Position numbers and translations under genes: made by a program. This document shows, in pieces, positions 11,844-22,420 of a stretch of DNA of 64,000 nt. Every line of letters starts with the position of its first letter. Within the stretch, counting starts at the first letter, position 1. This DNA is from Adiantum capillus-veneris (taxonomy: Eukaryota > Streptophyta > Polypodiopsida > Polypodiales > Pteridaceae), in the NCBI GenBank assembly GCA_014529385.2, contig CM043952.1, positions 70,501,299 through 70,565,298 of the forward strand, in the 5' to 3' direction. The notes beneath the pieces were generated by a model. The model did not search any database. It saw only the letters and a list, made by a program, of their open reading frames with translations, and was not told the DNA's origin.

Positions 11844-12560
11844 TGGTCTCATGAAATTGTTAGCATTCTTTCCTTTGGAGGAAGGTTTGATAACAAGGAA
11901 GACATATCCAAACAAAAAATAATTCGACAAACAAAAAACTTCCAGTTGATTGCAGGACGGCTGTATCATCTAGGATTGGACCAAATTCTACGATTATGTA
12001 TAAATCCAAAGGAATTCGAGTGTTATCTTGAAGAAGCACACGTCCAGGTTTGTGCATTTCATTGTTCAACAATGAAAACACACCAAAGACTAAAACAATT
12101 GGGGGTTTATTGGCCAACTATGTACGCTGACACACATGCTTACGTTAACAATTGTACTATAGGTAGTGCCAAACGACCAGTGGATCACGCGACATTGTTT
12201 CAAGTAAACATTGCACCTGCATGGAGTCAATATATCATTGATTTCTTAACCACAAGGACGTTTCCTGAAAACATAACAAGAGCACGGAAAAGGGCTATAG
12301 AGCCGGACGCTCGCGACTTTAGTTTAATTGGGAACCAACTCTATAAGCGAGGAAAGGACAATCGACTTAGAATCTGTGAAAGTGAAAGTGAATACCTGCT
12401 GATTCTAGAACACGCACATGGCGGAATAAGTGGAGGCCATTTTTTAGGCGATAAGACGACAAAAATTGTCTTAACCGCAGGAATATGGTGGCCTACATTG
12501 CATATGGATGCTGAAGAGTTTGTAAAGCGTTGCGACGCTTGTCAACGCACCAAGGTGCCG
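11844..12560 (+). pseudogene. Tandemly duplicated integrase zinc-binding module
   Basis: One open frame (from 11634) contains two copies of a module of about 125 residues. Each has a WS..I..L spacer, then F-LI-LY, R-LRIC, an HxxxH-like motif and a (G)YWPT/WWPT step. The second copy (about 12318-12554) is a normal HHCC domain ending CDACQRTK. The first (about 11937-12179) keeps the histidines but reads CTIGSA where CxxC is expected, so zinc binding is probably lost there. The following integrase core is in another frame. Confidence 0.75.
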
Positions 12561-12625
12561 ATAAAGAGAGATGAGATGCCACTACGGCCAATGATGGGAG
12601 CAAGGGAATTTGCAAATGGGGCATT

Positions 12626-13246
12626 GATTTTATGGGACCTATTTCACCCCCTGCATATCGCACCCATACCCAATATATCATTGTGGCTACGGACTATTTC
12701 ACAAAATGGGCAGAAGCCAAGGCAACACAAAAAGTAGATGCACGAACCACTGCACAATTTTTGTATGAGAATGTCTTTGTACGATACGGATTACCAATAG
12801 AAATTGTCAGTGATCGAGGGACACATTTTCTAGTCATTGAATATCTGCTAGAGAAATTCATGGTCATACATAGAAAATCTGCTCCATACCATCCACAGGC
12901 TAATGGACAAGATGAGGTCACAAATAAAACACTATGCACGGTTCTCACTAAAATTGTATCAGAGTCAAGAACATATTGGGATCAGAAGTTACACTCAACA
13001 CTATGGGCATACAAGGTAGCTTACAAAACATCAATAGGAACAACACCGTACAACATGGTGTTTGGTCTAAATGCTATATTACCCATAGAGTTTTTAATTC
13101 CAACTCTACGAGTAGTGAAAAGCTTAGAATGGATAGGGCATGAGATCTCTTCAAGAATAGATGATCTTGAAAAGCTAGATGAACTTCGCTTACGAGATGT
13201 AGCTTCAATCTATGATAAAAAGAGAAGACAAAAAGAGTTTTTTTGA
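12626..13246 (+). pseudogene. Integrase catalytic core of giant element
   Basis: rve-type core: IIVATDYFTKWAEA (first Asp), IEIVSDRGTHF (second Asp), PYHPQANGQDEVTNKTL (Glu), then LWAYKVAYKTSIGTTPYNMV. All three DDE residues are present. The preceding zinc module is in another frame, with the shift near 12,625. The core inserts the element cDNA into the genome. The C-terminal part continues in the next entry after further frame changes. Confidence 0.85.
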
Positions 13247-13249
13247 CAA

Positions 13250-13998
13250 GCATGTATGTGCGCACGAAAGAGTTCAAAACAGGTGATTATATACTTGTTT
13301 ATACCTTGAAGTAACATGCCAAGAAACTTAAGAAGCGAGGGATGGGACCCTTTGTGATTAGTGACCTATCACAAAGCGGAGCTGTCAAGCTTGCTACACT
13401 AGCAGGAGAAGAAATGCCAAATTGGATTAGTGGGTGTCGATTAAAGAAATATCATTTATCACTAACATAGGATATGATTCAACAAATCCATCAAGAAAAA
13501 CAACGGATGAAGGAGAAACAGAGGGTACGAGAAGAAGCCCAAGCAGAAGCAAAAGAACGCATTGCAAAAAAACGGATTCTACGACAAAGACAACAATGTG
13601 GATCACTGTTGCGAATCAATTCCATTCTACTAACGAATTTTGATGAATACACAGTGGAGCCAATAATTGCAGTCAAAGTGGGTAGCAATCAAGTTGAATC
13701 GACGGCATTGCTTGATTCTAGAGCTCAAGCAAATCTAATCTCTTACAGATTATACAAACAGATCAAACCCAAAGGTCAACTACATCCTACTCCACAAGTG
13801 CTAGAAACTAGTACATCACATTCACTGAAAACATTGGGCTGGATTGTATTGCATGTACAAGTACATCAATATATTTACCCACACAAGTTTTATGTGGTCG
13901 AGGATGAAAGCACACAACACTCCATGTTGTTGGGACAACCTTGGCAAAAAGAGTACAATGTACAGATAGATTGGAATGCGGATGCAGTCAAAATCTAG
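13250..13998 (+). pseudogene. Integrase C-terminus joined to a second retropepsin-like domain
   Basis: After the core, GDYILVYTLK, RGMGPFVISDLSQSGAVKLA and GCRLKKYHLSL form a GPY/F-like integrase tail. After a TAG at about 13468-13470 the same frame continues (13474-13998) into a highly charged helix and then a retropepsin-like fold: TALLDSRAQANLIS with the putative catalytic Asp at 13714-13716, a flap-like middle, and MLLGQPW near the end. The Gly of the D(S/T)G triad is Arg (AGA), so it is inactive here. A protease after integrase, in addition to the one before RT, is unusual. Confidence 0.7.
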
Positions 13999-14327
13999 CA
14001 TGCACTGAGAACAACAGGTGATAGCCTTTGCTCAGCAACCACGGAGAATCAGCTGCCAGCAATGCAATCACTGGATAAAGAGCCAAAAGGAAGGGTGCCA
14101 CTAAAAAACAACATGATACCCAAGGCTAACAAATAGAGAACTGCCAAGCATGCTCACTACAAGCATACAAAGTCACCAACCGCAGTGAAAAGATCAAGGT
14201 TACCAACATGCGATAAACAAGTATGGGTGCGGAAGGATAGAGGTGACGTAGCAGACAAACCACAATACAACAGAAGAAATCAAAAGGAGAAGACAGTTCA
14301 ACCAATAACCAAGGGAATAAAATAGAT

Positions 14328-14840
14328 ATGGATCCCAAAGAAAATGCTCAGCCACAACTTAAATACGACTCGCATTTGGATCCCGAAACCAAAACAAAAG
14401 GAACTCCCTTCAGTACAAGCAAGATCGGCATGCAGACACACACAACATACGAAAACGGTAAACCGATTTATGTGGGTGCCAATCAGCAACAAAATAATGA
14501 CAACCGCGGAAGTAGCAATAAACCTACAAAAACCGGCAAGGCAAAGCTACAAATGGAAAGAAAAAGAGACAAAGTCTATGGCCAATTCCGCCCCGAAAAT
14601 TCTCTCCAAGGAGACGACTACGGCCATATCGACAGTAGCGGCAAACCTTGCGACTGTTGCAAGAATAACGATCAAACAAAGAGAGGTAGAGTTACAACTT
14701 TTGCTTGCAAAGAAAATCTGCCAACAAAATCAACAACCAACAGGAAACCTCGACGGCGAATGCCAATAAGCATCTTGCTTATACCCTTCTCTTGCACAAC
14801 ATTAATTTTTCCATGCATTGACCGAGTATGCATAATATAG
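14328..14840 (+). CDS. Small ORFs of unknown function
   Basis: Two overlapping frames (14328-14840, 170 residues; 14344-14769, 141 residues) encode hydrophilic, Lys/Asn/Thr-rich sequence with no recognised motif. They lie between pol and the non-coding 3' region of the giant element. They may be decayed continuation of the pol reading frame, or chance. Low confidence that either is a protein. Confidence 0.25.
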   Translation: MDPKENAQPQLKYDSHLDPETKTKGTPFSTSKIGMQTHTTYENGKPIYVGANQQQNNDNRGSSNKPTKTGKAKLQMERKRDKVYGQFRPENSLQGDDYGHIDSSGKPCDCCKNNDQTKRGRVTTFACKENLPTKSTTNRKPRRRMPISILLIPFSCTTLIFPCIDRVCII

Positions 14841-14935
14841 GGCCACATTACACGGCCAAGCATTAGCACAATTTTTTAACCCATGCACGGCACATACTCC
14901 GAGGCGATACATTGTCGTTCGGGAGGACTTCGGCT

Positions 14936-14949
14936 AGGAGGGGGGGAGG
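14936..14949 (+). other. Internal polypurine tract, duplicate of the 3' PPT
   Basis: AGGAGGGGGGAGG is nearly the same as the PPT next to the 3' LTR (21479-21492). It lies at the end of the pol part and before the extra 3' region. It could be a central PPT or mark an earlier element end. Confidence 0.45.
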
Positions 14950-16013
14950 CATTCTCAAATGCGGACCCAATGGCAAAAAGAGCAAAAAAGGGCATGTTTT
15001 TCGACTATTTTAAGGGTTTTCGTTTGATTGAGAAATTTTCTGGACTAACCTAGGTACATATGCCCTTATACAGCATGAATCTACAAGTATATGGGGCCAA
15101 ACGCCAAATCAAGCCCCTAGGTGTGTGTATATAAGTAAAAATAGCCATTTTTCGGGCAAAATATTGAAAAAACGAAGAAATACGGCCATAAAAATTGCAT
15201 GTGAGTGTACATAGTGTTTTGCGGTAATGTTTTTGATTTATTACGATTTTTGGGAATTTTTTGGGTTTAATTTTCTAGTTTCCTTTTAATTTTACTAATT
15301 TTCGGCAGAAAAACTTCAAAAATACAAAAAGCAGGTGAAAAACGATCGTAATGAAAAACAAAAAATATGGGGATGATCAGTGACTGTAGGACAACCTATG
15401 GTACAGTGGGGGTGCAATTATGATGGAGCGGAAAGCGTGATTTGGCCACATTTTGACTGAAACGTCAAATTTCTCGTAAACTGGGCAAATGAAGTCCAAA
15501 TCAAGAAATTTTTGAGCCTAAACCGCATCTCGCAAGAAGTTGGGAGCACATGTCAAATTTCATGAAAAGTGGTCCGGGGACCCCCATTATAAGAAATTCT
15601 CACTTCATTTTAAGCTCATTTTCACTATTGACTTTTGAGAAGAGAGCTTCTGCCACCTAGAGCGAACGGAACTTCTAGCAGCTTCTACGATGCGCACGAC
15701 TACCTGACCGGCTCCAGACATGAGAGGTAGGCTCAGCACCTTGAGCTTTTCGCGCATGTTAGTCATTTTGTGGCGAAAACTAGTGTAGGGTTCACACAGA
15801 AAGCGGGCAGTAGAGACCTACAAGTAGAAGTGGCCACCTAACGGCTAACCCAAAAGCAATGAGACTTCATTGGCAGCTTACCTTAGCATAGGAGACCAGT
15901 CCTGGATGTCCAAAGGTAGTAGAAAACCATTGGGAAAAACCCTAATTCCTAGAGCCCCTCAAGAGGCCACCAAATGGGAAATCGATGGAGAGGCGCCCAA
16001 ATGCTACCAAAAC
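14950..16013. other. Non-coding stretch of giant element
   Basis: AT-rich, no supported coding frame on either strand. There are runs of A and T, a GGGGACCCCC motif near 15585, and no obvious tandem repeats. It separates the sense pol genes from the end of the antisense gene. Confidence 0.5.
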
Positions 16014-18912
16014 TCATGATGGATTAGATATTGTGGATACTTTGTCAGCCATGCCTTTCTCCACTTGGGTTGAGATTCTCCACTTGGGTTGAGATTCGAC
16101 TATCAACTTTACTCCTTTAGGCTTGGAGATGTCTGCTTTGTACATTGGCACTGTTGGCTCCTCTATGATCCGCTTGTTGATAGTGGCGGCTTCATATTTC
16201 AGCAGAGGATATGGGAGAGAGGGCTGTAGCCATTCACGCCGAAGGTTGTTGGCATCTATCTTCTGAATAGTCATTGATTTAAAGACCCTTTGCTCCCATT
16301 CCAAAGCTTCTCTAGTTGTGTCTTTGACTGCAGCTTCTATTGCCTTTTGGAGCTTCTCTTCTTCTTCTTGTGTCAGATATGTGGCTCTTGAGAGGGTCCT
16401 ACAAGGATTTCCTCTTGCATGGTGGTGTCCACTAGATCTGCCACATTCTCTAAGTCTATTCCCTCCATGGCTGCTGGCCCGATGCTAAACTGCTCTACTG
16501 TTTGCTACTGGCCTCTCAGCTCTTCTATTTGCTTCTGAAATGTCTTCTTTCTGCTTCAGCTTGTTCTCCCATATTCACAAGGAGGTCATTCAAATCGGCA
16601 TTTATCTTTTCCGCCTCTTCGAGCTTTCTCTTGATGGTTTCTAGCTCATTCTGCATTGCTTTGTGCTCTTCTTTGATGCGGGTTTGCATGACCACTGACT
16701 CCTCGGCCATCATCAGCCTCTGCTTTTTCTCTAAGGTTAACTCCTTTTGGAGCTCTTTCATTAGTTCTTCATAAAGCTCGGTCTCTTAAGTGGTGTGAGT
16801 CGAGCTAGTAGCTCTGACTTTGGCAGGAGATGCCCGTAGCCGTTGGATGGTTTGATCTTTGACTTTCATCTGGTCTTTAAGCTCTATTACCTCATCCTGG
16901 CTCGCCTCATTCTCTAGCTCTGCCTTTTCCTTGGCATTTCTCATGGCTTCCACTTCCTTGGATTCTTCAGCAAGTTGTAGGGTTAGGTTGTCCCTTTCCC
17001 TTTCTGCATCTGTCAATGACTTGCTGAGTTTTCTGTATTCTTCTTTAGGTCTTTGAATTCTTTGATCTGCTGCCTGATTCTCTCGTTCCATCTCCTAGCA
17101 TCTTTGTAATGCATGGCCAGACTGGCTTGCAGCTCTGCTTCTTTCTCTATATGCCCTTGGCTTTGTTTTTGTAGTGTGTCTACTTCAGATTTGATCAGAA
17201 CTTCATTGGCTTTGAGATTAGCAATCTCACTTTCTGTGGCCATTGATTTTGCCCTGAGCCCGGTTAGCTTGTTCATCACCACATCCCAATCATTGGTGGG
17301 TGGCTGTAGGTCCACTGTATCAGTGGCCATCTCTTTTAGTTCCACTAACCACAGGCTCTGCATCTGTTCTTTGGGCCTTGTGCTTGCCAAGTCAAATGCT
17401 ATTGTAGCTGCCTCTTCTCTTGAATATCCCGCAGCTAGTAGATCACGAAATGTGTTAAACCTTCTTTCCTCTGGATCTATCTTTTCATCTTTCTGTTTAT
17501 CTTCTTCTTGCTTCTCTTGCTCTTGGCTCTTTTCTTGCTGAAAATATTCTTGTTCCTCCTCCTTTTGTTGGGTTTGTGGAGGGCTACGAGGAGGTGGTGA
17601 TGGCGGTGGGCTGGATTCCGGGCTTGACGGTGGCGTTGGTGGCTTCTTCTTGAAGTCCCGGTCCGCCTTGGTCTTCCGATCTCTTTCCTGGCCTTCCTGC
17701 TCTTCTAGCAGTTGCCGTCGTACTTCATCCACTTCTTCTTCTGTAAATGGGATGTATTCTGCCGTAGCATCCAAGATCTCAAAATTTTTGATATAATCTT
17801 CAAACCTATCTCTGTGCACCCTTCAGGATGACCCCGACATGGCTTCCACGGACGGCTTCCATAACTCACTCAAATCTCCCTTGAGTGCTCTTTCCGCTCT
17901 GAAGCTTTCCATTAATCTTTCTAACCGTGCCACTTTCTGTGATTTTGTCTCTTTGACCGGTACTTGTACAGTTTTCTTCTTTCCCTTCTTCAACTCTGGC
18001 TGCTCCTCTTGCACGGTCTCTAACCGGCGCTTCAATCTTGTGGCAACTTTGGGTGCTTTGGGATGATCATCCTCCTTATCTTCTTTGAGCCTTAGCCAGT
18101 CATTCTGTGATGGAGGGTCAACCATCTTCCCTTGGCGTGCAATGCCCCATAAACCACTTTCGTTATCAGCTCACCCGGCACAATGTAGGTGGGGTTCTTG
18201 TTGCCCATCCTCACCAGATTGTCATGGATATAAGCAGCATAGTTGATCACCTTCGGCTTGCTCTTCTGCATTGCCCAGGTGAAGGTGGTGGCAATGGCTC
18301 CAGGCGGCATTCTGTACTTTTGTGGCCGCTTTGTACACATATGGAAGTACTGGTTATAAAGCTGGCTCATGACCGCCACTTTCGGGTTTGCAATGTCTTT
18401 AAAGGTGTAGTTGCTCTTCTTTTCAGAGTACACCTTGACTTCATCTCTTCTCTTTGTCACACTATCCCCTTTGTTGGAGAGGTCTAGTGCTGCTGCTACC
18501 ACTCTCTCTGTGATTACAATCACAATGTCCGGCTTGCCCTGCAGATCAGTGACTGTGGCCACTCCATCTTCTTTGATTGTAGTTACGAACTCCAAACTCT
18601 TTTGATGTCGATTCCCACTAGCAAAGCTTCAAATTAGTTATGGAGATCTATCTTCTCCAGGTACTTTGCCATCTTGCTTCTGAAAAACTCATTGAGCTCC
18701 CGAGGTAGCATGGGTAGCTCTATTGCATTTCCTTCAGTATCTTTGAACATGCCTTGGTAGATCTTTAAATCATTTGACTCCAGCAAATCCTCCTGAATCC
18801 ATGTGCTGGTTGGCTTCAGAGTTCCTTCTGGGATGACAAACGGCTCTACTTCTTCCAAGTAATCTTTTATGGTCATCCTCTTCTTCTTTGCCCGGGATTT
18901 TGTGGCTGCCAT
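16014..18912 (-). pseudogene. Antisense coiled-coil gene of giant element
   Basis: A long minus-strand coding region, opposite in direction to gag-pol, beginning at ATG 18912 (MAATKSRAKKKRMTIKDYL). Segments in order: 18912-18634, 18595-18092, 18125-17823, 17819-17013, 17091-16786, 16761-16525, 16304-16014. Frame changes and stops separate them, but the segments abut or nearly abut, as expected for one decayed gene of about 900 residues. The middle has a Pro/Ser run (PPTPPSSPESSPPPSPP) followed by Glu/Gln-rich repeats; the last third is strongly heptad-like coiled coil. I recognise no enzyme domain. Some Tat elements such as maize Grande carry an antisense ORF in this place (known); homology is not shown here. 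Confidence 0.7.
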
Positions 18913-19079
18913 AGATCCTGTTGCACTTAGTAGTCCTACGTTAGCGTTTTTTCCACATCAGCTGAGAAACTGAGTTTTAACTATCCAAATGACTTGAAAA
19001 TTGAAAATAAAACTTAAAAGGAACTAGGGAAATCCTCCATGTGCTCACAGTCTAAATTCTGGCCAAATTTTATTATTTA

Positions 19080-19955
19080 GACATCCTACGCGTAGGATGT
19101 CTTTCTCATCAGTTTTTGGTGAAACTTGGCATGTTGGTGGTCGTTGGCCTGCGCAACATGGCTATGTGATTGGAATTGGGTTTGGGCATCAAAAAGTGCA
19201 TTTTTGGGCAGATTCAGGCTTTAGGCTCACAAATTGGTAGGATGTCCACAACAGGTGGCAAATGATATTCAAATGGGTTGAAATTTGGTATATGGGCTCC
19301 TTACACCATGGTAATGGCTCCCATGATGTCATTTCTTACATAGTAAGTCAAAATCATGCTGGAGACATCATATGCGTAGGATGTCTTTTTCATCAAAATA
19401 GCTTGATATTTGTCCTGTGGGTAGCTCTTGGCATGTGGAACATGGTCCTGCTCTTGGATTTTGATTTGGACAAGATTTGGTGTTGGTAAGACCATGTGTA
19501 GTGTTTTTGGGCTCAAAAAGTGTATCTTGGAGGTGTTGGGGGCCAAAAGTGATGGGAATGGATTGAAACTTGATATATGAGCTCTTGAAGGTGATATGAA
19601 GAGATTTGGAATTGAAAAACACCATCTGTGGGCCAAAAATGTCATTTAGACATCCTACGCGTAGGATGTCTATTTCATCATTTTTTGCATGTGACCACAC
19701 AGATAGCTTGGCAATGTGCCCATGAATGTATTGTGCAAGTTTCATGTGATTTGGACAAGTTTTGGTAGTTCTATGGCATATTATTGCCTCTATGCCCTGA
19801 CTTTGCGTTTTTTCATGCATATGAGGTCAATTTTTGTCCATATGTGATGAAACTTGGTGGCTAGTATGTAAAGGCTATTCAGAAACTTTGTGTGATGAGA
19901 GATGTTGGGGTTGGTGCCCAAAAATGTCCTTGAGACATCCTACGCGTAGGATGTC
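19080..19955. repeat. Array of about 285-bp repeats, each headed by the 22-bp palindrome
   Basis: Palindrome copies start at 19080 (perfect), 19364 (two changes), 19649 (perfect) and 19934 (perfect): spacings of 284, 285 and 285. The sequence between copies is diverged but shares phrases such as TTTCATCA after the palindrome and GGGC(C/T)(C/A)AAAAA before it. Half sites occur near 19238. The array lies upstream of the antisense gene (starts 18912, minus) and of the sense ORF at 20889. 3' tandem repeats in plant LTR elements are known satellite seeds; the conserved palindrome is the unusual part. Confidence 0.9.
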
Positions 19956-20888
19956 TCTTGATGAAATTTTTGTGGAAACTGCTACTGGTGCCTGCCCTTA
20001 GTCCCCCTGAGTCCCTTTTAAGCCTTATTTCAACAAAAAAGTCAAATAGATAGAAAGTAACTCCCTGTGTGGATTTCAGAGCTTCCGAGCCGTTTTTTGA
20101 CTTTTGGAGTGCTTTTCGGCAATGAAATTTCTTGATGTTGGTCTCCATAGCTTCCCTATCCCTTGAGGATCCTTGCCATATGGTTTTTATCGACTTTGGC
20201 TTCATCGGAGCTCCGTTTGGCAATTTGTCGCTCTAGAAGCGCCTGTGGTTGCGTTTACATGTCGTTGATGACTTGTGGTGTTCTACCACCATAGGACTTG
20301 GTTTTCGATGGTCTAGGAAAGCCGCTCGTGAAGTTTGGTGGTAAACAGACATGCGGTTTGGCCGCGAGAGCTAGTTGACGCTTTGTGTGTTTGATGTCGT
20401 TTCTAAATTTTAGTGCCTCTTAGGGTCACCTTTTGGCCATGTGGGCTATATAGACTTGTCGAGCATGTTGAGATGCTCCTACCTACCTATAGTGCGTTCT
20501 CTAGAGAAAATTCCATATACACGGAGATTCTACTCTTGTGTGTGCCAACCCTTGGATTCAGGGTGTGTGCATGTCTTGATTCTCAAGTGATGACTCCCAA
20601 GCCCCCCCCCCTGATAGTGACCTCTTAGTGCCCTTTTATAGGTGTAGGCTACATTAGTTTATGATAATTTGATTAGGTTAAGGCACTAATCAGGAGAGAG
20701 AAAGCAAGGAGTTGGGTCACAGATGGTTGACCCTTGCTTTGTCTTAGGAGAACTTTAAAATGATGTCTCCTAGGTGGGCCTTTGTGACCATCACTTAGAG
20801 AGAGGTGGCAATATACAATTGGTTTTTATACAAGGCTTTTCGCATGAAAACGGGAAAATAGATTAGCCTATGGATATTTACTACGAAG
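19956..20888. other. Non-coding stretch of giant element
   Basis: No supported gene. A short C run lies at 20604-20611. The region links the palindrome array to the small sense ORF. Confidence 0.5.
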
Positions 20889-21440
20889 ATGCATCGTGGA
20901 CTGGTAGAGGCACCTAAAGTCATCAGAGATAACCTAAGTTTCTGCCCTCAACCAAGGATGCAGACGTGGAAGGCCCATGAGCTATTGCAAAGAAGCCAAC
21001 CTACTTGGCTAAATTACCCAAAGCTTCCACGCTCGAAGGCAGGCGAGAGAATAACTGAGCAATACATGGTGAAAACCCTAACGGGCACCATCAAAGTGTT
21101 CACTGGCTCGCCTGACCTATCTTGCATTATGATGAGAAAGATTTGCAAAACACTTTTGGCAGTCTTTGAGACGTTCAAACCAGGCCAGGCGACAGACAAT
21201 ATCTTCTTTTTTCAAGATACATACAGATGTGCATACGATCTGTCTGGTCAGCCTTCCAAGGAGGTGATACATGCATTGTATCAAACGATCATGTTTTTGC
21301 CATCCTATCACCTCTAGGCCTTTGAAGAAGCTTTCTACACCGGCTTCTTCACAATCAGCACAGATATATTCGACCCATTGCTACTAGCTCAACATGCAAG
21401 ATATGAGTCACTGCTCAAGATGAGAGAAAGCCTACGATGA
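20889..21440 (+). pseudogene. Sense ORF next to the 3' LTR, unknown function
   Basis: Starts at ATG 20889, is open to a TAG at 21315-21317 and continues in the same frame to TGA at 21438-21440, about 183 residues in all. The composition is protein-like (IKVFTGSPDLSC, DNIFFFQDTYRCAYDL, then FEEAFYTGFFTISTDIFDPLL), with no family I recognise. The single TAG has sense-like sequence on both sides, so it looks like a recent mutation. Its place just before the PPT is where plant gypsy elements carry accessory genes. Confidence 0.5.
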
Positions 21441-21478
21441 AGAAGCAGCTCAACAGCCATGTTGGGGACGACATGAAC

Positions 21479-21492
21479 AAGGAGGGGGGGAG
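21479..21492 (+). other. Polypurine tract of giant element
   Basis: AAGGAGGGGGGGAG directly abuts the TGTTAG start of the 3' LTR. It primes plus-strand DNA synthesis. Confidence 0.9.
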
Positions 21493-22420
21493 TGTTAGAA
21501 GCTGGACACACCCTATCGAAAATGACTGCCTGGCGGATTATTATTTTTTGTAATTATTCATTTATTGAGAAAACCGGACATTTCACTTTGTAAATATTGG
21601 GGCTTACAGAAGTTTCCAGATTGTATCCCAGTTTTGACATTTAGATTGAGTAGATGGTTAAATTCGAACATTAGGGTTTGAGATTGTAAGGTATTTATAC
21701 CACTTTTTGACCTTAATGAAAAAACCTTTGTCATTTTAAAAAAGTTTGAAGTCTGTGAGTGAGCGTACTGTGTACGAGAGAGAGTGAGAGCTTTATCTTG
21801 ACGCTACGCGTGCACCGGTGGTCCGAATCGAGTGCGAAGAAGTACAACGTGTTGCCCCCGACGAGAGCTATGCGCCAATACCAACATTGCGCGCGTAGGG
21901 TCCGGTTTTGCGAGCTCCATCTATGAAGCTTCATCTAGTGATTCGGTGAGCATGCGTTGTCCGATTTTGCATTGCAGCATGTCCATGCGTGCGCATTGAG
22001 TAGAGCCACACATTAGGCACTTTAGTTTTTGAAAACGACGACCTTCAAATTTCGGCCAGACATCCTACGTGATTTTGCACCGGGTGTTTTGGGTTGGGGT
22101 TTTGGTTCATAGACCTTAGGGAGAGCGACCTATTGGTGTTAGTAGGGTCTCCTTCAAGTTCTGCGGCGTTTCAAGATTGTTTGATAGGTATTCGGCTCTA
22201 GAAAGCATTGTAGGAAGTTTCCTCTTATGCACTCCTGAAGGCTGTAGCTTAGACATTGGGTAGAGACCTCTGTAGGAATTAGTTAGGAGTCAGTCGAGTG
22301 TAGGTTGACACCCTATGCTTTCTTCCACGCGCCTGCGGGTTGAGATTTGTCCTTAGCTGACAAATCTTGTTAGGTGAGTTCTCGATGTGCTGACGTCCGT
22401 CGCGGTGTATCCGTCTAACA
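21493..22420 (+). repeat. 3' LTR of giant gypsy element
   Basis: 928-bp copy of the 5' LTR, ending CCGTCTAACA and followed by the CAACA duplication. It carries the palindrome half site at 22059-22069. Confidence 0.95.

Larger units (their letters stand above)
291..22420 (+). mobile_element. Giant (22.1 kb) Ty3/gypsy LTR retrotransposon
   Basis: Complete insertion: LTRs at 291-1215 and 21493-22420 both begin TGTTAGAAGC and end in AACA, a PBS follows the 5' LTR, a polypurine tract precedes the 3' LTR, and CAACA flanks both sides (286-290, 22421-22425). Order inside: long leader with repeats, pre-gag ORF, gag with zinc knuckles, aspartic protease, RT, RNase H, duplicated integrase zinc module, integrase core, second retropepsin-like domain, antisense gene, palindrome array, small sense ORF. 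Extreme length, a pre-gag ORF and extra 3' genes resemble the Ogre/Grande (Tat) group of plant gypsy elements (known for those families). I see no second RNase H here, so clade placement is tentative. Coding parts carry many stops and frameshifts, so this copy is not autonomous. Confidence 0.93.

Noticed and set aside
17113-17541. Plus-strand Ser-rich frame opposite the antisense gene
   Set aside because: Shadow of the minus-strand coiled-coil coding sequence.
16014-18912. An envelope-like gene in the 3' region
   Set aside because: The coding strand is antisense and no signal peptide or membrane segment is visible.
19080-19955. CRISPR-like array of regularly spaced palindromes
   Set aside because: The context is a plant retrotransposon, the intervals are about 260 bp of related sequence and no cas genes exist; it is a tandem repeat with a conserved palindrome.
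291-22420. Possibility that the giant element is two nested elements
   Set aside because: I found no second LTR pair inside and the outer duplication is perfect; only the internal polypurine tract hints at a composite history.
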